Source: Bacillota bacterium (GTDB lineage: Bacteria > Bacillota > UBA4882 > UBA8346). From it: a DNA stretch of 33,635 nucleotides. The stretch spans positions 1 to 33,635 of the forward strand of contig JAAYHS010000067.1 of assembly GCA_012735315.1 (NCBI GenBank). Reading direction: 5' to 3'. The translations under genes were made by a program, and so were the position numbers. Shown one piece after another: positions 27,210-33,621 of the stretch; positions within the stretch are counted from its first letter, which is position 1; every line of letters begins with the position of its first letter. Under the pieces are notes generated by a model. It was not told where the DNA came from, did no database searches, and saw nothing but the letters and a program-made list of their open reading frames with translations.

Positions 27210-27726
27210 CCGCTCCCGGCCGCCAGGGGATGATCGTTCCCGCGTCAAGGCTTTCAACAACCCTAATCATTCTTTGATTGGCCGATCCTCGAAATAATAA
27301 TCGGAGATCCACCTCTTCACGAATAAACGGACCATCAATCAAAACTTCGGTAATCTCCAACAATTCTTTATATCCCGGCCGATAAATTTTTGTTAATAAA
27401 TCCTCCCAAGTATAACCGGTATAGACCCACAGACTTAAACCTTGCTCCCGAAGGTATTTCCCCAGTTCCGCGGCGGCCGGAGCTTGAAGAAACGGTTCTC
27501 CGCCGCTAAAAGTCACCCCGGCGACCAAGGGATTTAAATTCAGCCTTCGGACTAACTCCGGCAAACTTATTTCGCTGCCGCCGTCCGACCGCCAGGTTTC
27601 AGGATTATGACAACCGGGACACTGATGAGGACAGCCTTGAAAAAAGACCACGCTTCGAATCCCGGGGCCATCAACGACGCTGTCGGTGGCCACTCCCGCG
27701 ATCCGCACTTTCCGTTCACCGTTCAT
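27187..27726 (-). CDS. nrdG: Anaerobic ribonucleotide reductase activating protein
   Basis: Radical-SAM activase that generates the glycyl radical on NrdD. The 179-residue protein has the cluster-binding motif Cys-X3-Cys-X2-Cys in FFQGCPHQCPGCHNPE, the family N-terminus RIAGVATDSVVDGPGIRSVV and the SAM-binding GVTFSGGEPFLQ. The open frame extends to 27993, but those extra 89 codons are a shadow of nrdD; ATG at 27726 gives the family length. The start lies inside the end of nrdD (11-base overlap), within a perfect 16-base palindrome. Confidence 0.95.
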   Translation of the reverse strand: MNGERKVRIAGVATDSVVDGPGIRSVVFFQGCPHQCPGCHNPETWRSDGGSEISLPELVRRLNLNPLVAGVTFSGGEPFLQAPAAAELGKYLREQGLSLWVYTGYTWEDLLTKIYRPGYKELLEITEVLIDGPFIREEVDLRLLFRGSANQRMIRVVESLDAGTIIPWRPGADDHYGLG

Positions 27727-29821
27727 GAACGGTCCGTTCCCTAAGTTCAGCTTGTTTGGCGTCATTAAAGCGATCCACGGTTGACAGGTAACCGGTAATC
27801 CGGCGAATCCGGCGAATATTGGCGGACCCGCAAGACGGACACTCGGTATCGATAACCCCCCGGTAAAAACAACCGAGACATTCGTCAACCGGAAAATTGA
27901 CGCCGACGTATCCCATGTTGGAATTGGCCATATGCCGCACCAAGGCTTCGTAAGCCTCAAGATTGTTAATGGGCGGCGCTTTAAATTCAACATAACTGAT
28001 ATGCCCGGCGTTGGTTAGCTTATGATAGGGCCCTTCCAGGGCGACTTTTTCAAAGGCTGAAATCTCGTAATGCACCGGAATATGAAAACTATTGGTATAA
28101 TATTCGCGATCGGTAACTCCCGGCACAAGGCCGAACCGACGCCGGTCCATCCCGACAAAACGGCCCGATAGTCCCTCCGCCGGAGTGGCCAACAAGGTAT
28201 AATTCAAATCATACTCGTCGGCGAATTGATCCACCAATTTGCGCATAAAACCGACGATCTCCAGTCCCAAACGCTGGGCGCTCGAATCCTGACCATGGTG
28301 ATAACCGGTCAAACAGGTTAAGGTCTCGGCCAACCCGATAAAGCCGATCGAAAGAGTGCCATGTTTGATCACCGGCGCAATCACATCTTCCGGAGACAGT
28401 TTTTCGGAGTCAAGATATAAACCTTGTCCCATTAAAAACGGCATATCTTTCACCCGGAGCCGGGACTGAATTCGAAACCTGTGGTATAACTGTCGGGCGG
28501 TTAAGGTCATCAATTTTTCCAGGTCTCGGTAAAAGGCTTCCAAATCCCCTCCGTTTTTCAAAGCCAGGCGGGGTAGGTTAATGGTAGTGAACGATAAATT
28601 GCCCCTGCCGTCGGAAATCGAGGCCCCATGGCGGTTGGCGATTACCCTGGTCCGGCATCCCATATAAGCCACTTCGGTCCCATACTCCCGGTTAAAGTCG
28701 GAATCCATAAATGAAAAGGTGGGATTTAAACGTTGAGCCGAGACGCGCATCGCCAATTTGAAAAGATCATGGTTGGGGTCCTCCGGGTTAAAGTTGATCC
28801 CTTGCTTTACCCGGAAAATAATATTGGGGAAAATCGGCGTCTCGCCCTTGCCCAAACCTCTTTCATAAGCCAGCAGCAACGATTTGGTCACCAGCCGTCC
28901 TTCCGGCGAGGTATCGCAACCCAGATTAATGCTGCTGAAGGGGACCTGAGCTCCGGCCCGGCTATGCATGGAGTTCAGATTATAGATTAAGGCTTCCATC
29001 GCCTGAAAAACCTCGTCTTCGGAAGCGCCGGCCACAAACGGGGCCATGTCCCGGTCAAAAGCGGCGAAGGATTGACCGCCGTGCATGTCGTTTTGCGAGC
29101 TTTGAAGGATGATCGCCGCCAACGCCGTTGCCGAAGCAGGCCGTTTGGGAGGTCGGATATAGCCGTGGCCGTTATTAAAACCGTTTTCCAATAAACGCAG
29201 CAGCGGAATCTGGACGCAGGTCAGGGTTTTGCCGTAAAAATCAAGATCATGGATATGAAAATCCCCTTCCAGGTGCGCCTGGGCCATCTCTTCCGGAATC
29301 AAACGGCTTAAATAATAGCGTTTGCTTGCGGCCGAAGCGATCTGGAGCATTTTAGCCGAGGGAGAATTGCTGATATTGGCGTTCTCCCGGCTGGTTTCGA
29401 CCAAAATCTCTTCCACCACATCCATTAACTCCGACTTGGCTTCCCGGAGTCTGGTGCGCCGGTCCCGGTACAGGATGTATGCCTTGGCGGTTTTGGCATG
29501 TCCTGTTTCGATCAGCACTTTTTCCACGGCGTCCTGGACTTCTTCAACCGTCGGAATGCCTAATCCTAATTGTTTGTGCAAATACTGAACCACGACTTCC
29601 GCTAATTCCTCAGCCAATTGCCGATCCTCTCCGCCCACCGCCTTGGCGGCCTTGAAAATGGCGGCGGCGATCTTATCGCTGTCAAACTCTACGATTCTAC
29701 CGTCCCGTTTGCGGATTGAACGAAAAGGCTTGTCGGATGTCCGGGGGACGAGGTTAACTAGATTGTTCGCCCTCCCTTGCCACTCTTGCCGTTCTTCAAG
29801 CTCCATCAGATTCTTTGCCAT
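27716..29821 (-). CDS. nrdD: Anaerobic (class III) ribonucleoside-triphosphate reductase
   Basis: Oxygen-sensitive glycyl-radical enzyme making dNTPs from NTPs. The 701-residue protein carries an N-terminal ATP-cone (FRSIRKRDGRIVEFDSDKIAAAI, through about residue 125), the ten-stranded barrel (NISNSPSAKMLQIAS, HIHDLDFYGKTLTCVQIPL, GHISYVEFKAPP), a C-terminal zinc site of four cysteines (ECLGCFYRG and TECPSCGS) and the glycyl-radical segment RITGYLS. ATG at 29821 has GGAGG six bases upstream; the ATG two codons earlier abuts GGAGG. It forms a unit with nrdR (30 bases upstream) and nrdG (overlapping). Confidence 0.97.
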   Translation of the reverse strand: MAKNLMELEERQEWQGRANNLVNLVPRTSDKPFRSIRKRDGRIVEFDSDKIAAAIFKAAKAVGGEDRQLAEELAEVVVQYLHKQLGLGIPTVEEVQDAVEKVLIETGHAKTAKAYILYRDRRTRLREAKSELMDVVEEILVETSRENANISNSPSAKMLQIASAASKRYYLSRLIPEEMAQAHLEGDFHIHDLDFYGKTLTCVQIPLLRLLENGFNNGHGYIRPPKRPASATALAAIILQSSQNDMHGGQSFAAFDRDMAPFVAGASEDEVFQAMEALIYNLNSMHSRAGAQVPFSSINLGCDTSPEGRLVTKSLLLAYERGLGKGETPIFPNIIFRVKQGINFNPEDPNHDLFKLAMRVSAQRLNPTFSFMDSDFNREYGTEVAYMGCRTRVIANRHGASISDGRGNLSFTTINLPRLALKNGGDLEAFYRDLEKLMTLTARQLYHRFRIQSRLRVKDMPFLMGQGLYLDSEKLSPEDVIAPVIKHGTLSIGFIGLAETLTCLTGYHHGQDSSAQRLGLEIVGFMRKLVDQFADEYDLNYTLLATPAEGLSGRFVGMDRRRFGLVPGVTDREYYTNSFHIPVHYEISAFEKVALEGPYHKLTNAGHISYVEFKAPPINNLEAYEALVRHMANSNMGYVGVNFPVDECLGCFYRGVIDTECPSCGSANIRRIRRITGYLSTVDRFNDAKQAELRERTVHER
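27718..27733 (-). promoter_or_regulatory. Perfect palindrome over the nrdG start codon
   Basis: ACCGTTCATGAACGGT, with the nrdG ATG at its centre and the nrdD stop at its 3' edge. In RNA it could mask the nrdG start until ribosomes finish nrdD. Confidence 0.4.
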
Positions 29822-29851
29822 GGTCATCCTCCGAGTTATTGGTGATTTTTT

Positions 29852-30304
29852 TCATTTACCAAGCAAATTTTGGAGTTCGCGCATTAAGTCGCCCAGATCC
29901 TTAAATTGACGGTATACCGACGCAAAACGGACATAAGCGACCTCATCGATGTCTTTTAACCCTTCCATAACCAATTCACCAATGACGGAACTGGCCACTT
30001 CTTGATCCATCCGGTTGCGCAACTCGCGTTCCACCGTACTGACCAACTTTTCCAGGGTTGCATAAGAAACCGGCCTTTTTTCACAGGCCTTTAACAATCC
30101 GTTGAGCAATTTCCTTCGGTCAAAAGGCTCCCGGCGGCCGTCCTTTTTTACGACCATCAAAGGGACCTCTTCGAGCCGTTCATATGTGGTAAATCTTTTT
30201 TGGCAGACCAGGCACTCGCGGCGGCGGCGAATGGCGTTGCCTTCTTCGGAGGCCCGCGAATCGATCACTTTGCTTTCCAAACCGCCGCAAAAAGGACAAT
30301 TCAT
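29852..30304 (-). CDS. nrdR: Transcriptional repressor NrdR
   Basis: Nucleotide-sensing repressor of ribonucleotide reductase genes; ATP/dATP bound to its ATP-cone sets DNA binding. The 150-residue length is typical. N-terminal zinc ribbon: NCPFCGG and [13 protein letters not shown] with [20 protein letters not shown] between. The ATP-cone follows from [19 protein letters not shown] to about [13 protein letters not shown]. The second ATG (30304) is preferred, six bases from GGAGG. Two NrdR boxes overlap its promoter, implying autoregulation together with nrdD and nrdG. Confidence 0.97.
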   Translation of the reverse strand: MNCPFCGGLESKVIDSRASEEGNAIRRRRECLVCQKRFTTYERLEEVPLMVVKKDGRREPFDRRKLLNGLLKACEKRPVSYATLEKLVSTVERELRNRMDQEVASSVIGELVMEGLKDIDEVAYVRFASVYRQFKDLGDLMRELQNLLGK

Positions 30305-30318
30305 CATATACCTCCAAC

Positions 30319-30334
30319 TACAACATATAGTGCT
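30319..30334 (-). promoter_or_regulatory. NrdR box, start-proximal
   Basis: Minus strand AGCACTATATGTTGTA, close to the NrdR consensus ACACWATATATWGTGT. It lies 15 bases from the second box, so the centres are 31 bases (three helical turns) apart, as usual for paired NrdR boxes. Confidence 0.8.
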
Positions 30335-30341
30335 TACTTAT

Positions 30342-30370
30342 ATTATATAACCCAATATTTTGGGTGTCTA
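30342..30370 (-). promoter_or_regulatory. Promoter of the nrdR-nrdD-nrdG-ylm run
   Basis: Minus strand TAGACA, 17-base spacer, perfect TATAAT. The spacer holds the upstream NrdR box and the other box lies just downstream of the -10, a layout suited to strong repression. Confidence 0.75.
30350..30365 (-). promoter_or_regulatory. NrdR box, upstream
   Basis: Minus strand ACCCAAAATATTGGGT: ACCCAA/TTGGGT arms around AATA. It is more diverged from the consensus than its partner but has the right length and the right 15-base separation. Confidence 0.6.
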
Positions 30371-30412
30371 CCATTAAATTCGCGACCAATTTATTTTTAC
30401 CTTCCGTGGCGA

Positions 30413-30446
30413 CAAAAAAGCCGCCTTTTCTAAAAGAAAGCGGCGT
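30413..30446 (-). terminator. Intrinsic terminator downstream of the tail-assembly-like relic
   Basis: GCCGC..TTT / AAA..GCGGC stem followed by six T on the minus strand, about 105 bases after the last open frame of the relic. The DNA between (30447-30551) and up to the nrdR promoter shows no other feature. Confidence 0.75.
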
Positions 30447-30551
30447 ATGTGTTGTTTTATTCAATAAATAAACGTAGCATGTTGGACCTAAGGCAAAAAT
30501 TATTCAACACAAAATATACCACGGCTAAAACAATTGGTATAAGCAACCGGC

Positions 30552-30731
30552 TTATACGTCCAAAAAGCCTTTTTCCGGTTTACCGTTTGCCTTTTTATGA
30601 ATCTTACTGATCTCTTCACACCAACGGCACCTTTCCCGGTGTTCAAAATTGATTATTGTCTCATATTCCCAATGGAAATAATAGGCTATAAAGGCTACCT
30701 CCTCATAGAGACGCTCAAGGGGGTAGCCGAT
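30552..30731 (-). CDS. Small DUF6760-like protein of contractile-injection loci; start codon missing
   Basis: In a frame -1 to the preceding gene, about 59 codons read IGYPLERLYEEVAFIAYYFHW, a basic/aromatic middle (FEHRERCRWCEEISKIHKK) and end GKPEKGFLDV. This matches, from memory, the small DUF6760 proteins that follow a tail-assembly gene in phage-tail-like injection clusters and usually begin M-IGYPL. Here the codon before is ACA and no ATG, GTG or TTG exists in frame between the preceding TGA (30761-30759) and the conserved part. It is therefore either dead or made only by -1 frameshifting from the upstream gene (slippery TTTGGGG at 30743-30737). The range given covers the conserved part; the frame is open from 30758. 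Confidence 0.5.
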   Translation of the reverse strand: MGYPLERLYEEVAFIAYYFHWEYETIINFEHRERCRWCEEISKIHKKANGKPEKGFLDV

Positions 30732-31098
30732 TGTTCCCCCAAAGACTGGACCTCGATCTCAAATTGATGTCGGCACTTCGGGCATTCGGCCTTGATTGTA
30801 TTAGCGCCGTTCTGGTTAATCCGGTTGTACATTTCTTGGAGATAAGCAAATCCGTGGTAAATAAAGCCTCAATCACCGCCGGAGTTATCATACTGAGACT
30901 GCCCAGTCTGGTAACCACTCGCGACAATATTATTACGCTTAAATAAGCCGGGTTTTGTCGTACCCGCGGGTCTTTCATGGGTAAAATCTCATCGGCCGCC
31001 GTGGCCGTACGCATCACGCCCTCCCGATGTAGATTCCCATTTTCATCGACATACCCTTTTGGTAAGACGAATTCAAACTCCGTTTGCAATACTCCCAT
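30695..31098 (-). pseudogene. Frameshifted phage/eCIS-type tail assembly protein
   Basis: Residues 1-84 read as one frame from ATG 31098 (AAGGAGG at good distance): TEFEFVLPKGYVDENGNLHR, GVMRTATAADEILPMKDPRV, NPAYLSVIILSRVVTRLG, VIEALFTTDL. The homologous continuation AYLQEMYNRINQNG and a zinc-ribbon-like AECPKCRHQFEIEVQSLGE lie one base back (-1) from about 30847, ending at the TAG at 30695. A single missing G (GATTTG-GCT expected, GATTTGCT present) explains the break. The unshifted frame instead runs to 30715 with unrelated sequence. The family is recognised from memory of genes next to extracellular contractile injection systems. No sheath, tube or baseplate gene is nearby, so it looks like an orphan relic, or an assembly error in an intact gene. 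Confidence 0.7.
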
Positions 31099-31237
31099 AG
31101 TTCCTCCTTGATTAAAACTGGATATATTTATTATTTGGTATTGCTTTCTTTAACGCGCAAACTTGGAAAAGCTAAAAGTTTTTATTCTCCATTATCCAAT
31201 AATCTCCTACCGATTACCATTCTTTTTTGGGAAAAAG

Positions 31238-31272
31238 CAAAAAAAGATCCGAAATAATGAAGTCTCGGATCC
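31238..31272 (-). terminator. Intrinsic terminator of the SpeD-like gene
   Basis: GATCCGA / TCGGATC stem followed by seven T on the minus strand, 12 bases after the stop codon. The following stretch to the relic start (31099-31237) is AT-rich with no confident promoter. Confidence 0.85.
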
Positions 31273-31283
31273 AAGTCAAAATA

Positions 31284-32093
31284 CTACTTTTGATAGACGT
31301 TCTTCAGCCAGGCCCGAGTATCAATAAAAGGGGCGGTGGCGCTGTTTTTAAAACACTGATATTTACTGCCGCGCGAGATCAAATTTTCGTTGGCAACCTC
31401 GCTTTTTAAAACTTTTTTTAACCTGGCGCCGACTTTGTCATAATCGAAAAACTTGCAGGAGAACAGGTCAAAATAAGCCGATTGGGATTCTTCGAAGTAA
31501 TGCAGGCTGATATGGCTTTCGGCGATCATCGTCAAGATCGAGATCACTTTTCCCCCGCTGACCGAGTTTTTAACCGCAATCGGACGCATAATCGGCGTCA
31601 TTCCGATATCGAAAGGCATAATATCGAAAAAATCGAATAATTCATCCATACTTTTGGGACCGGAGTAATTTTTTAGTCCCAAAAAGAGGTGGGGCCCAAA
31701 ATCCAAAGCTTCATTGATCTCGATCTTCGCCGGATAAGTTTCCCGGCCTTCCCGTTCCAGACAATAGGAAATAACCCGTTCAGCCGGAAAAGCTTCTTTG
31801 ACCAATTTTTCAACCAGGTTGCCGTCAACAGCCTCCGGTGAAAGCAGATCCACAAAATAAGCCTCGCGAAATGAAAAAGTATGAATCGTAAAATGCCCGC
31901 CGGCCAAAAAGACAAAAGCGCTAATACCGCAATCCTCCGGCACAACGCCGTTATAATACGGCAAGATAAACGGAGGCATTACCGCCTTTAAACCCAACTT
32001 TTGCGGAATCTCCTCCAACGCCTCGTAAACCAGCAACAAATCATCCAAACGGGAACGATATCCTTGAAAAGCGTCCATTACAAAATGGTTCAT
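31284..32093 (-). CDS. Duplicated S-adenosylmethionine decarboxylase-like (SpeD) protein
   Basis: 269 residues, about twice the usual ~125 of bacterial SpeD, and built as two SpeD-like halves. The C-terminal half keeps the self-cleavage context LTMIAESHISLHYFEES (Glu-Ser-His as in SpeD, where Ser becomes the pyruvoyl group) and a cysteine in YFDLFSCKFFDYD. The N-terminal half has the parallel segment AFVFLAGGHFTIHTFSFREA with Gly in place of Ser, so it is probably non-processing. It may make decarboxylated AdoMet for spermidine, or be one of the SpeD homologues that decarboxylate arginine or ornithine; no speE or other polyamine gene adjoins it. ATG at 32093 is preferred (GGGG eight bases upstream) over GTG at 32102. 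Confidence 0.8.
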   Translation of the reverse strand: MNHFVMDAFQGYRSRLDDLLLVYEALEEIPQKLGLKAVMPPFILPYYNGVVPEDCGISAFVFLAGGHFTIHTFSFREAYFVDLLSPEAVDGNLVEKLVKEAFPAERVISYCLEREGRETYPAKIEINEALDFGPHLFLGLKNYSGPKSMDELFDFFDIMPFDIGMTPIMRPIAVKNSVSGGKVISILTMIAESHISLHYFEESQSAYFDLFSCKFFDYDKVGARLKKVLKSEVANENLISRGSKYQCFKNSATAPFIDTRAWLKNVYQK

Positions 32094-32125
32094 CAACCTC
32101 ACCCCTTTAAAAACCTTCCGTCAAT

Positions 32126-32236
32126 AAGCATCAGGCGCGAGATATGAGGCCGGAATTATTTAAAACATCAAGATTAACCAATTTTAAATCGGAAAAAATG
32201 TTTTACGCGCCTAATTCCGGACCTCTCGCGCCTGAT
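32126..32236 (-). repeat. Long inverted repeat forming the SpeD-like gene's leader
   Basis: On the plus strand ATCAGGCGCGAGATATGAGG with CCGGAATTA is mirrored by TAATTCCGGACCTCTCGCGCCTGAT. The arms are ~24-28 bases with an internal mismatch zone and enclose about 55 bases, themselves containing GCGCG and AAATTGG words. It lies wholly between the promoter and the start codon, so the mRNA would carry a long hairpin. Confidence 0.75.
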
Positions 32237-32253
32237 CCCATAAAACCTATTAT

Positions 32254-32281
32254 ATTATACCGATTATTCTTGATCCGTCAA
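32254..32281 (-). promoter_or_regulatory. Promoter of the SpeD-like gene
   Basis: Minus strand TTGACG, 16-base spacer, perfect TATAAT; near-consensus sigma-A type, about 160 bases before the gene. Confidence 0.8.
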
Positions 32282-32352
32282 TCAATTTTTCTAAATCTTT
32301 AAACCTCGAAATCGGTATTTCCTTTTCTCGGTCTCCTGGTAATACGACCGCT

Positions 32353-32381
32353 AAAAAACCTGCCCCGGTGACGCCGGGACA
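32353..32381 (-). terminator. Intrinsic terminator of the HD-GYP gene
   Basis: TGTCCCGG / CCGGGGCA stem with a CGTCA loop, then GG and six T on the minus strand. Between the gene's stop and this terminator lies another hairpin (TTCCGC / GCGGAA, 32400-32426, enclosing the palindrome AGCCGCGGCT), giving an unusually structured 85-base 3' UTR. Confidence 0.75.
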
Positions 32382-32438
32382 TCGAGCTATCGCCTTTTCT
32401 TCCGCAAGCCGCGGCTACCGGCGGAAACGTCATAATAA

Positions 32439-33311
32439 CTATTCTCCGTCAACCGCCGCCGTTAACGCGTCCACCACTACCGGATCGAACTCCGCTCCTT
32501 TTTGTTCCTTAAGATAACTTAAAGTCTCCTCAAGCGATTTGGCCGGCCGGTACGGCTTTTCCGTCAACATGGCGTCAAAGACGTCGGCGACCGCGGTTAT
32601 TCGAGCATACTCGTTGATATGAAACCCGCTAAGTTTTTGAGAATAACCGCTGCCGTTATATCTTTCATGATGTTGCAGGACGATTTCAGCGGCAACCTCG
32701 GGAAGATCACGGTTTTGTCTAATCAAATTATACCCGGTTCGCGGATGAGTTTTTATTTGGGCGATTTCGTCACTGGTAAGACCTCCGATCCGGTTTAAAA
32801 CATCGGCCGAAATCCGGGTCATACCGATATCATGAAACAAAACCCCCAAGGCTAATTCCAGCAGTTTAAACTGGCTATAACCCATTTGAATCCCTATTTT
32901 AACGGCAATAATACAAACTTGAACCATGTGATTGTAGATGGAATCATTGAGGGACCTGATTTCAGCCATTCCCAAGCGAATATGCCTGTTTTCCTGAATC
33001 TCCTCTATCATTTTCTGAAGCGGCTCCCTACAAGCCAGAAAATTAATGCTTTTTCCGTTCCGAAAGGCGTAGTCCTGTCGAGCCACGCTTTGGATCACTT
33101 CGGAACGGGTAAAATCAGAGACGGGTTCTTTTATTTCATCATCAGTCGCCGATTCAACATAGACCGCAGGAAAACGCAACTCCCGAAGCTTGGCGATTAT
33201 CGACGAGGAGAGCGTTACTTTTTTCCGGACCAATATTCTGCCGTCCGCCAAAAAAATCGAACGCGCCAATACCCTTCCCGGCGATAATCTATCCAAGGCC
33301 ACCTTTTCCAT
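32439..33311 (-). CDS. HD-GYP domain protein with altered signature residues
   Basis: 290 residues. The N-terminal ~60 form a small beta-rich region common before HD-GYP domains (LSPGRVLARSIFLADGRILV, LRELRFPAVYVES). From about residue 125 an HD-GYP domain follows: NHMVQVCIIAVKIG, LGVLFHDIGM, IKTHPRTGYNLI, VLQHHERYNGSGYSQ, ARITAVADVFDAMLTEKPYRP. HD-GYP enzymes hydrolyse cyclic-di-GMP. Here HDIGK reads HDIGM and the expected HHE..DGxGYP reads HHERYNGSGYS (Asp to Asn, Pro to Ser), so activity may be altered or lost; metal-binding histidines remain. ATG at 33311 is eight bases from AAGGAGG. It has no receiver domain. Confidence 0.9.
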   Translation of the reverse strand: MEKVALDRLSPGRVLARSIFLADGRILVRKKVTLSSSIIAKLRELRFPAVYVESATDDEIKEPVSDFTRSEVIQSVARQDYAFRNGKSINFLACREPLQKMIEEIQENRHIRLGMAEIRSLNDSIYNHMVQVCIIAVKIGIQMGYSQFKLLELALGVLFHDIGMTRISADVLNRIGGLTSDEIAQIKTHPRTGYNLIRQNRDLPEVAAEIVLQHHERYNGSGYSQKLSGFHINEYARITAVADVFDAMLTEKPYRPAKSLEETLSYLKEQKGAEFDPVVVDALTAAVDGE

Positions 33312-33354
33312 GTTCAATCCTCCTTGATGCATGATATTTCTGATAATCGGAAAA

Positions 33355-33435
33355 CAAAAACCATGCCTAAACGCGAGGTTCCAATATTGCTATCTCCTTG
33401 GAGACCAAGCGCTCCGGCAAATAGCCTTGCGACCT
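33355..33435 (-). ncRNA. Structured leader of the HD-GYP gene, unassigned
   Basis: On the minus strand GACCAAG and CTTGGTC make a perfect seven-pair stem enclosing GGTCGCAAGGC and a GGC/GCC hairpin, followed by the near-palindrome TCTCCAAGGAGA. It sits in the ~180-base leader between promoter and start. It does not match the GEMM consensus or any other class I know. Confidence 0.3.
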
Positions 33436-33494
33436 CTTGGTCGTATGTTTTGTTATAGGTAACATATTTGGCTTCATCTTAAGCTTCATAATTT

Positions 33495-33503
33495 ATTATA
33501 CCA
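33495..33503 (-). promoter_or_regulatory. Probable extended -10 promoter of the HD-GYP gene
   Basis: Minus strand TGGTATAAT (extended -10 motif). No good -35 at 16-18 bases. A second TATAAT on the plus strand (33517-33522) faces the other way and may serve the edge gene. Confidence 0.4.
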
Positions 33504-33547
33504 CTTAAAGTTAGTGTATAATTAAGTTCGCAATTTCAAAAAGGAAA

Positions 33548-33621
33548 AAGCCATCGGGACTCCGAAATGGTAAGTTGCTCAAAACAAACCAAGAAAGGAG
33601 TGTTGTCCGATGGCTTACCAT
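33548..33621 (+). promoter_or_regulatory. Leader able to mask the start codon of the edge gene
   Basis: AAGCCATCGG (33548-33557) is the exact inverse complement of CCGATGGCTT (33607-33616), which contains the ATG. ATGGTAAG (33567-33574) is the exact inverse complement of CTTACCAT (33614-33621), just after it. Both pairings would trap the start region, and they overlap by three bases. Confidence 0.5.

Noticed and set aside
27727-27993. N-terminal extension of nrdG by 89 codons
   Set aside because: The extension overlaps nrdD in another frame, contains no radical-SAM family sequence, and the ATG at 27726 gives the usual length.
30715-30846. C-terminal part of the unshifted frame of the tail-assembly-like gene
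   Set aside because: After about 30847 this frame reads Arg/Ser/Leu-rich sequence unlike the family; the homologous path lies one base back.
33355-33435. HD-GYP leader as a second cyclic-di-GMP-I riboswitch
   Set aside because: The GGCAAAC...GAAA...CGCAAAGCCACGGG core present at 19125-19212 is missing here.
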